Program-made: the position numbers and the translations under genes | The notes under the pieces: generated by a model | The model's input: only the letters and a program-made list of their open reading frames with translations | Database searches by the model: none | What the model was told of the DNA's origin: nothing | Shown: in pieces, positions 55,179-64,000 of the stretch | Layout: every line of letters begins with the position of its first letter | Position numbering within the stretch: the stretch's first letter is position 1 | Origin: CAIWHR01 sp963811685 | GTDB lineage: Bacteria > Pseudomonadota > Gammaproteobacteria > Burkholderiales > Casimicrobiaceae | DNA length: 64,000 nt | Assembly: GCA_963811685.1 (NCBI GenBank) | Contig: CAWESK010000017.1 | Coordinates: 310,001 to 374,000, forward strand | Direction: 5' to 3'

Positions 55179-56152
55179 ATGCGCATCTGCCTGCTGACCA
55201 ACCAGGACCTTCTCGCCGATCCCTTCCCCGCCGATGACTGGCCCTGCGATCCGCGGCCGTTCTATCCGGACGCCACATGGGAGGTCGAATACCTGAAGAC
55301 GTCGACGTCGGTCGAGCAGGTGACGCGACGGATCGAGCAGGGCTTCGATCTCTATTTCAATCTGTGCGACGGCGCCGCCGACCAGAAGATTCCGGGCATC
55401 GAAGTCGTGCAGACGCTCGAAGCGCACTGCGTGCCCTTCACGGGCGCGACTTCCGAATTCTACGAGCCCACGCGCGAAGCGATGAAATCGGCATGCCGGG
55501 CCGAAGGCATCGACACGGCCGATTACGTCCTGGCGCGATGCGCGGCCGACGTCGAGCGCGCCGCCGAGGTCCTTCGCTTCCCGCTCTTCGTGAAGCACTA
55601 CAGCAGCTATTCGAGCGTCGATCTCTCCCGCCGCTCCCGCGTCTCGTCACCCGCCGGCCTGCGCCAGCAGGCGCGCAAGATCATGCGCCGGCACGGAGCC
55701 GCGCTGATCGAGGAGTTCATCGAAGGAACCGAGTGCACGGTCCTGGTGGCGGAGAATCCCGACGATCCCGTCGCGCCCGAAGACCTACACTCCGGTTCAG
55801 TACCGGTTTCCGGAAGGCGAAACGTTCAAGCATGCGGCGCTGAAGTGGATCGACTACGGAAAGATGTCGGCCTTTCCCGTCGGCAACCCCGCGCTCGACA
55901 GCGCTGCTGCGCGATGTTTCCGCGCGCTTCTTCGTCGCGCTCAAGGGCGCGAGCTTCGGGCGCTGCGACCTTCGAGTCGATCGCGACGGCAGGGCCTTCA
56001 TGCTGGAGATCAACCCCAACTGCGGCGTCTACTATCCGCCCAAGGACCCGGGAAGCGCCGATCTCTGCCTCTTCCACGACCCGGAAGGCCACGCCGGCTT
56101 CACGCGGCAGCTGATCCGCGCGGCGCTGGAGCGGCACCGGCGGCGGCCGTAG
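55179..56152 (+). CDS. ATP-grasp protein, D-Ala-D-Ala ligase-like (two apparent frameshifts)
   Basis: A 323-residue enzyme after repair. ATP-grasp features are VKHYSSYSSVDLS, HGAALIEEFIEGTECTVLV, and a Mg-binding end GRCDLRVDRDGRAFMLEINPN. It joins a carboxylate and an amine in family members, but the true substrates here are unknown; no peptidoglycan genes are nearby. Breaks are at CCC 55776-55778 (one extra C, restores APKTYTPVQYRFPEG) and near 55901-55903 (one extra base, restores LLRDVSARFFVALKG). ATG 55179. Confidence 0.78.
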
Positions 56153-56166
56153 CAGCTACCGACCCA

Positions 56167-59100
56167 CTACATGCTCCTCCGATACTGGCCGCCCACCTCG
56201 AACAGCGCGTTCGTGATTTGCCCCAGCGAGCAGACACGAACGGTGTTGACGAGCTCGGCGAATACGTTCTCGTCCTCGATCACCGCCTGCTTCAACTTCG
56301 CGAGCGCCGCCGGCGCATGCCTGGCATTCCGCTCGTGGAAATCGGCGAGGCGCTGGAGCTGCGACTGCTTCTCCTCGTCGCTCGAGCGCGCCAGCTCGAG
56401 CGTGTCGCGCACGGTGTCGCCATGCGGATTGCGGAACGTGTTGACGCCGACGATCGGATAGCTGCCGTCGTGCTTGCGGTGCTCGTAGTACATCGACTCT
56501 TCCTGGATCTTGCCGCGCTGGTAGCCGGTCTCCATCGCGCCCAGCACGCCGCCGCGCTCGGAGATCGCCTCGAATTCCTTCAGCACCGCCTCCTCGACGA
56601 GGTCGGTCAGCTCGTCGATGATGAAGCTGCCCTGGTTGGGGTTCTCGTTCTTCGCCAAACCCCACTCCCGGTTGATCACGAGCTGGATCGCCATCGCGCG
56701 GCGCACGCTTTCCTCGGTCGGCGTCGTGATCGCCTCGTCGTACGCGTTCGTGTGCAGCGAGTTCGCGTTGTCGTAGGTCGCGATCAGCGCCTGCAGCGTG
56801 GTCCGGATGTCGTTGAACGCGATCTCCTGCGCATGCAGGCTGCGGCCCGAGGTCTGGCAGTGATACTTGAGCTTCTGGCTGCGCTCGTTGGCGCCGTAGC
56901 GGTGCTTCATCGCGATCGCCCAGATCCGGCGCGCGACGCGGCCCATCACGGTGTACTCGGGATCCATGCCGTTGGAAAAGAAGAACGACAGGTTCGGCGC
57001 GAACTCGTCGACCTGCATCCCGCGCGCCAGGTAGGCCTCGACGAACGTGAATCCGTTCGACAGCGTGAACGCGAGCTGGCTGATCGGGTTCGCTCCGGCC
57101 TCGGCGATGTGATACCCGGAAATCGAGACGGAATAGAAGTTCCGCACGTTGTGATGGACGAAGTACTCCTGGATGTCGCCCATCACTTTCAGGCTGAACT
57201 CCGTCGAGAAGATGCAGGTGTTCTGCCCCTGGTCTTCCTTCAGGATGTCGGCCTGTACGGTGCCGCGCACCGTCGATAGCGTCCACGCGCGGATCTTGTC
57301 GGCTTCGTCGTCGGTCGGCTCGCGGCCGTTGTCCTTCACGAACTTGTCGAACTGCTGGTCGATCGCCGTGTTGAGGTACATCGCGAGAATCGTCGGCGCC
57401 GGCCCGTTGATCGTCATCGATACGGACGTCGTCGGATCGCACAGATCGAAGCCCGAGTAGAGCACCTTCATGTCGTCGAGCGTCGCGATCGACACGCCCG
57501 AGTTGCCGACCTTGCCGTAGATGTCCGGCCGGCGGTCGGGCTCGTTGCCGTAGAGCGTCACGGAATCGAACGCCGTCGACAGGCGCTTCGCCGGCACGCC
57601 GTCCGCGAGCAGGTGGAAGCGGCGATTGGTGCGGAACGCATCGCCTTCGCCGGCGAACATTCGCGTCGGATCCTCGTTCTCGCGCTTGAACGCGAAGACG
57701 CCTCCGGTGAACGGGAAGCTGCCCGGGACATTTTCCTTCAGCTGCCAGCGCAGGATTTCGCCCTCGTCCTCGTACTTCGGCAGCACGACCTTGCGGATCT
57801 TCGTGCCCGACAGCGAGGTCGTGGTCAGCGCGGTGCGGATTTCCTTGTCGCGGATCTTCACGACGTACTCGTCGCCGGCGTACGCGGCGCGCGTCTTCGG
57901 CCACATGTCGAGCATCTTCTTCGCGCGGGGATCGAGATGCCGCTCGCGGTCGTCGATCAGCGCGTCGAGCGCGTGGCGCGCGCCGACCAGCGTTTCCTTC
58001 AATTGCTGCGCGGCCTCCATGTCGGACACGTGCCCGCTCGCGGTGAGGTCCTTGCCGTAGCTTTTCATGTCGCCCAGCATTGCGCGCGACGCCCTGAGAT
58101 GGTGCCGCTCACGCGCGACTTTCGACTGTTCGTCCGCCCACTTGTGGTAACCCCGGACCGTATCGGCGATTTCGGCAAGATAGCGAACGCGCGACGACGG
58201 CACGATCGCGTGCGCCCCGGTGGAAGCCTTCGTGTCGACTTTCGGCAGCTTGCCGGGCGTGGTTTTCAGGCCCTTGGTTTGAAGCTTTGCGAGGATCGCC
58301 TGATAGAGCGCGGTTACGCCGTCGTCGTTGAACCGCGCCGCGATCGTCCCGAACACCGGCATCTCGTCCGGCGGCGTCTTGAACAGCTCGCGGTTGCGCT
58401 GGTACTGCTTGCGCACGTCGCGAAGCGCATCCTGCGCTCCTTTGCGATCGTACTTGTTGATCGCGACGAAGTCGGCGAAGTCGAGCATGTCGATCTTCTC
58501 CAGCTGGCTCGCGGCACCGAACTCGGGCGTCATCACGTACAGCGAGACGTCGACCAGCGGTGCGATCGCGGCGTCGCCTTGCCCGATGCCGGACGTCTCG
58601 ACGATCACGAGATCGAAGCCCGCGACCTTGCACGCGGCGATCGCGTCGGGCAGCGCCTTGCTGACCTCGCTCCCCGCTTCGCGGGTCGCCAGCGAGCGCA
58701 TGTAGATGTTCGGATGCTCGATCGCGTTCATCCGGATGCGGTCGCCGAGCAGCGCGCCGCCGGACTTGCGCCGCGACGGATCGATCGAGATTATCGCGAT
58801 CCGCAGCTTGTCCTGCTGGTCCAGACGGAAGCGGCGGACAATCTCGTCGGTGAGCGAGCTCTTGCCCGCGCCGCCGGTGCCGGTGACGCCGAGTGTGGGC
58901 GCCGTCGTCTTCGTCGCAGCGGCGTGCAGCGCGTCGCGCATCTTCTCGGGAACCGTGCCTGCTTCGAGCCCCGTGATCAGTCGCGCCAGTGCGCGCATGC
59001 GGGCGAAGCGATCGCCCGAAGTCAGCGCCGCCAGGTCCGTCGGCAGATCCTTGGCGAGGTCGACGTCGCAGGCGGCGACGATCTCGCTGATCATTCCCTG

Positions 59101-59508
59101 CAGCCCGAGCTTCTGCCCATCCTCCGGCGTGAAGATCCGCGTCACGCCGTAGTCGTGCAGCTCCTTGATCTCGGAGGGCACGATCACGCCGCCGCCACCG
59201 CCGAACACCTTGATGTCGCCGCCGCCCCGCTCGCGCAGCAGCTCGAGCATGTACTTGAAGAACTCGACGTGCCCGCCCTGATAGGACGAGATCGCGATGC
59301 CGTGTGCGTCCTCGGCCAGCGCGCAGTTGACGATCTCCTCGACCGAGCGGTTGTGGCCGAGATGGATCACCTCGCAGCCGGTCGCCTGCAGGATGCGGCG
59401 CATGATGTTGATCGACGCGTCGTGCCCGTCGAACAACGAGGCCGCCGTGACGAAGCGGACCTTGTTGACCGGCTTGTAGACGAGCGGCGGGCGGCTCGAA
59501 TCGTTCAT
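56167..59508 (-). CDS. icmF: Fused isobutyryl-CoA mutase IcmF
   Basis: A 1113-residue adenosylcobalamin-dependent mutase that converts isobutyryl-CoA and n-butyryl-CoA, with its chaperone in one chain. The B12 domain is first (SLFDGHDASINIMRRIL with the lower-ligand His), then the MeaI-type G domain (Walker A GTGGAGKSSLTDEIV; NKYDRKG), then the catalytic TIM barrel (SISGYHIAEAGANPISQL). ATG 59508 has GGAGGAG upstream. The residues fit IcmF rather than methylmalonyl-CoA mutase. It probably acts in branched-chain acid metabolism. The gene is intact. Confidence 0.95.
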   Translation of the reverse strand: MNDSSRPPLVYKPVNKVRFVTAASLFDGHDASINIMRRILQATGCEVIHLGHNRSVEEIVNCALAEDAHGIAISSYQGGHVEFFKYMLELLRERGGGDIKVFGGGGGVIVPSEIKELHDYGVTRIFTPEDGQKLGLQGMISEIVAACDVDLAKDLPTDLAALTSGDRFARMRALARLITGLEAGTVPEKMRDALHAAATKTTAPTLGVTGTGGAGKSSLTDEIVRRFRLDQQDKLRIAIISIDPSRRKSGGALLGDRIRMNAIEHPNIYMRSLATREAGSEVSKALPDAIAACKVAGFDLVIVETSGIGQGDAAIAPLVDVSLYVMTPEFGAASQLEKIDMLDFADFVAINKYDRKGAQDALRDVRKQYQRNRELFKTPPDEMPVFGTIAARFNDDGVTALYQAILAKLQTKGLKTTPGKLPKVDTKASTGAHAIVPSSRVRYLAEIADTVRGYHKWADEQSKVARERHHLRASRAMLGDMKSYGKDLTASGHVSDMEAAQQLKETLVGARHALDALIDDRERHLDPRAKKMLDMWPKTRAAYAGDEYVVKIRDKEIRTALTTTSLSGTKIRKVVLPKYEDEGEILRWQLKENVPGSFPFTGGVFAFKRENEDPTRMFAGEGDAFRTNRRFHLLADGVPAKRLSTAFDSVTLYGNEPDRRPDIYGKVGNSGVSIATLDDMKVLYSGFDLCDPTTSVSMTINGPAPTILAMYLNTAIDQQFDKFVKDNGREPTDDEADKIRAWTLSTVRGTVQADILKEDQGQNTCIFSTEFSLKVMGDIQEYFVHHNVRNFYSVSISGYHIAEAGANPISQLAFTLSNGFTFVEAYLARGMQVDEFAPNLSFFFSNGMDPEYTVMGRVARRIWAIAMKHRYGANERSQKLKYHCQTSGRSLHAQEIAFNDIRTTLQALIATYDNANSLHTNAYDEAITTPTEESVRRAMAIQLVINREWGLAKNENPNQGSFIIDELTDLVEEAVLKEFEAISERGGVLGAMETGYQRGKIQEESMYYEHRKHDGSYPIVGVNTFRNPHGDTVRDTLELARSSDEEKQSQLQRLADFHERNARHAPAALAKLKQAVIEDENVFAELVNTVRVCSLGQITNALFEVGGQYRRSM

Positions 59509-59599
59509 CGCGAGGCTCCTCCTGGCGAATCGTGCCCCGAGGCGCGACCCGGGGACGGAAAGCTTACTCCCCGGGCCTTCGCGCCGCGAGGGACCGCCC

Positions 59600-59628
59600 A
59601 CCCTACATGACGTTTACGTAAACGTCAA
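59600..59628 (-). promoter_or_regulatory. icmF promoter with perfect 20-bp palindromic operator
   Basis: TGACGTTTACGTAAACGTCA (59608-59627) is a perfect 20-base palindrome, rare in this GC-rich DNA. A - strand promoter overlaps it: TTGACG at 59628-59623, a 17-base spacer filled by the palindrome, and TAGGGT at 59605-59600. From memory such ACGTnnACGT-type palindromes are used by LiuR, a MerR-family regulator of branched-chain amino acid breakdown; this fits icmF but is unproven. Confidence 0.65.
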
Positions 59629-59780
59629 GTCGAACGTCCGACCATCCGGCGGACTTTCAAGGTGGCGGCGGCAATACGCGCGGCGGCGACTTCACAACTC
59701 CGCTCGCGCCGCGCCGGCGAATCCCGACCACAGGAGAACCGCGAGGGCGGTCGCGGCAACGCTGCGTGTGAGCGTGTCAT
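59625..59780 (-). pseudogene. Possible small secreted-protein remnant
   Basis: ATG 59780 has AGAGGAG at about 5 bases, a very good ribosome site. Its own frame gives MTRSHAALPRPPSRF, of no character. One frame over, the same DNA reads LTRSVAATALAVLLWSGFAGAARAEL, a clear signal-peptide pattern ending at a stop. A one-base deletion near the start would join ATG to it. The product would be little more than a signal sequence, so this is either a very small protein or a decayed gene. Confidence 0.25.
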
Positions 59781-59964
59781 GGAAGACTCCTCTTTCTTCC
59801 GGATTGGATTGCGAGCGTAGGACAACCCGGCGCCGCCTGAACGGCTCGCCGTCGATAGACTACTCCCGGGTCACGACGCCGTCTGTCGGCGCGGAGCGCG
59901 CTTCGTCGCAGCTCCGTGAACCGTCCCGGGCTTGAGCGGTCCATTGGAGTCGCGTCGCGACCGC

Positions 59965-59970
59965 TATACT
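59965..59970 (+). promoter_or_regulatory. Putative -10 element of the M16 protease gene
   Basis: TATACT at 59965-59970 lies 31 bases before ATG 60001. The nearest -35 candidate (TTGGAG at 59944-59949) is only 15 bases away, so the call is weak. Confidence 0.3.
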
Positions 59971-60000
59971 GCGGTCCCGCTAGCTCTCGCGGACTTCAAC

Positions 60001-62728
<2,728 letters not shown>

Positions 62729-62735
62729 GGAACCG

Positions 62736-63185
62736 ATGAGCCCACGCAGCATCCTGAAGCCTTGCATCGGTGCATTCCTGCCTGCCATCCTGTGCGGCAT
62801 CGCCGGCGCCGCGTCCGCGGCCACCGAAATCAAGGGCGCGCCGATCCTCGACCATCCCTGCGGCAAGGTGGCCGTGAAGCAGGTGGGCCTCGTCCACGAC
62901 GGCAAATTCGACGAGGCCAACAAGCTCTCGACCAAGGAAATGCAGGAGCAATGGAAAGCGATGCCCGCCAAGGACAAGACGGAGATGTCCGGCATGGCCA
63001 AGCTGATGTCGCCCACGCAGGAGCAGTTCACCGCCACGGTGAAGGCCGGCGGCGTGCTCGTTGTCGATGGTGACGCGGCAACCTTGACCACGAAGACGAC
63101 GACCAAGGACGCGAACGGCTCGAGCACCGAGACGACGACGCAGAAATTCAAGCTGAGCGGCGGCGAATGCCTGGTCAGCCGGTAA
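62736..63185 (+). CDS. Small secreted protein, unknown function
   Basis: A 149-residue protein with a signal peptide (about residues 1-28, GAASAAT). The mature part has DHPCGKVAVKQVGLVHDGKFDEANKL, then KEMQEQWKAMPAKDKTEMSG, ending KLSGGECLVSR with two Cys that could pair. The order looks like a DUF4878-like NTF2 fold with helical N-terminus (inference). ATG 62736 has TGAGGA upstream, only 7 bases after the protease stop, so it is co-transcribed with it. Confidence 0.68.
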   Translation: MSPRSILKPCIGAFLPAILCGIAGAASAATEIKGAPILDHPCGKVAVKQVGLVHDGKFDEANKLSTKEMQEQWKAMPAKDKTEMSGMAKLMSPTQEQFTATVKAGGVLVVDGDAATLTTKTTTKDANGSSTETTTQKFKLSGGECLVSR

Positions 63186-63210
63186 CGCAGCAGCCGTTCG
63201 ACTTGACTCG

Positions 63211-64000
63211 CTAGCCGCCGGCGGTCGCCTGCTGCACCAGCGCCGACAGCGCGCCGAAGATCGCCGGTGCGGCCGCGACGACGGGCGCCTTGACGGTGAG
63301 TCCGGCGCGGCCAGGAAACGGCGCGACGCGGCCGCCGGCTTCCTCGACGAGCAGCAGTCCCGCCATCGCGTCCCACGACGAGAGCTCGAATTCGACGTAG
63401 CCGTCGAGCCGGCCTTCGGCGACGTGCGCAAGCTGCAGCGCCGCCGAGCCGAAGTTGCGAAAGGCGGCATTCGCGTTCATCAACGCGCGCCGCAGCTCGA
63501 GGTAGCGCGGCTCCGGCGCGCGATCCGAGTGGCCGACCGCGATCATCGCGCCAGCCAGCCCCGTGGTGGTGGCGGTCGCGAGCCGCGCCTCGCCGCCGGG
63601 TTCCTGCGCACCATGCGCCCGCGCCGCGCCGCGCATGGAAGAGCTCGTCGCGCACGGGATCGTGGACGGCGCCCAGCGTGCGCACGCCCTCCTCGACGTA
63701 GGCTATCGACACGTTCCAGTAAGGAATGCCGCGGAGGAAGTTGTGCGTGCCGTCGATCGGATCGACGATCCACAGGCGCTCGGCGTTGCCGGTGAAGGAC
63801 GCGACCGTTTCTTCGCCCAGAAAATGATCGGCGGGAAAGGCGTGTGCGATTTCCCCACGGATGAACGCTTCCACTTCGCGGTCGGCGACGCTGACGAAAT
63901 CCTGCGGGCCCTTGAGCTCGACCGTCAGCGCCGCGCGACGCAGCCAGAAATCGCGCGCACGCGCGCCGGCCTCGCGCGCGAGGCGCCGCAGGAATGCGTA
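63211..64000 (-). CDS. Inositol monophosphatase/FIG-family phosphatase (5' end outside window; apparent frameshift)
   Basis: About 262 residues are visible, lacking probably only a few N-terminal ones. The metal sites are GEETVASF (Glu), WIVDPIDGTHNFLRG (Asp cluster) and SSWDAMAGLLLVEEAGG near the C-terminus. Substrates of the family include inositol phosphates, 3'-phosphoadenosine nucleotides and fructose bisphosphate. The frame breaks in CCC 63618-63620 (one extra C), restoring continuity between ELFHARRG and HGAQEPGGEARL. It is convergent with the secreted-protein gene. Confidence 0.83.

Larger units (their letters stand above)
59509..60000. other. Intergenic region between icmF and the M16 protease gene
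   Basis: This 492-base stretch separates divergent genes. It holds the icmF promoter/operator and a possible promoter for the + strand gene. On the - strand a small ORF with a strong GAGGAG site begins at ATG 59780; one frame carries a signal-like peptide (SVAATALAVLLWSGFAGA) but is not joined to a mature protein, so I do not call a gene. No RNA gene or repeat is seen. Confidence 0.6.

Noticed and set aside
57613..59610. 665-residue + strand open frame opposite icmF
   Set aside because: Antisense to the intact icmF gene; it crosses the icmF promoter and operator.

Overview
The window is GC-rich, densely coded bacterial chromosome and looks like a betaproteobacterium of the Burkholderiales or a neighbouring order. 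I infer this from the gene families: a Bug/TctC extracytoplasmic receptor, a fused isobutyryl-CoA mutase, an LIV-type ABC transporter linked to acyl-CoA ligases, an IorAB-type molybdenum hydroxylase, and a class III formaldehyde/alcohol dehydrogenase. I see no rRNA, tRNA, CRISPR array, insertion sequence, phage gene or replication origin. The species cannot be named from the sequence.

Layout. 0-4 kb: end of a YidB-like gene, uppP, a succinate-semialdehyde dehydrogenase, two tiny membrane proteins and a Crp/Fnr regulator. 4-13 kb (- strand): one long operon with a long-chain-type acyl-CoA synthetase, livG, livH, livM, a periplasmic receptor, livF, an MmcQ/YjbR protein and a PaaK-like ligase; this reads as import of an organic acid followed by CoA activation. 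13-17 kb: a SulP-STAS-cNMP-binding transporter translationally coupled to a dihydrolipoamide dehydrogenase-like flavoprotein. 16.8-23.5 kb: a TetR repressor divergent from a complete RND efflux operon (adaptor, pump, outer-membrane factor), with an AcrR-type operator between them. 23.5-35.2 kb (- strand): catabolic and transport genes, including a TctC receptor, a 3-hydroxyisobutyrate dehydrogenase-like enzyme, a TrpX-like receptor, an M24 protein, an SsuA-like receptor, a PDZ protease-like protein, a sarcosine oxidase-family flavoenzyme and a PotABCD-type importer. 35.2-39.4 kb: MarR regulator, small conserved proteins, two NTF2-like proteins and a glutathione S-transferase. 39.4-45.2 kb: ECF sigma factor, ferritin-like protein and cytochrome c, then a beta-propeller protein and an IorAB pair. 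45.2-52.5 kb: Lon-type AAA ATPase, histone H1-like protein, membrane protein, methyltransferase, hydrolase-cyclase fusion, ABC exporter and TPR protein. 52.6-64 kb: frmA, small unknowns, ATP-grasp enzyme, icmF, M16 protease and an inositol-monophosphatase family gene cut by the window end.

The most important caveat is sequence quality. By hand I find about 26 single-base reading-frame breaks in 16 otherwise well-preserved genes. About 22 look like one extra base and about 4 like one missing base, and many lie at short homopolymers. Protein homology continues uninterrupted in the next frame each time. I therefore annotate these loci as whole genes with apparent frameshifts and treat consensus error as the leading explanation. 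None occur before 16.2 kb, between 44.7 and 52.4 kb, or between 56.2 and 62.6 kb.

The most interesting sites are the two palindromic operators (RND promoter and icmF promoter), a third palindrome over the promoter of an unknown gene followed by marR, a relic of a [2Fe-2S] hydroxylase small subunit, the SulP-cNMP/flavoprotein pair, the sigma factor-ferritin-like-cytochrome unit, and the Lon-like ATPase/H1-like cluster.
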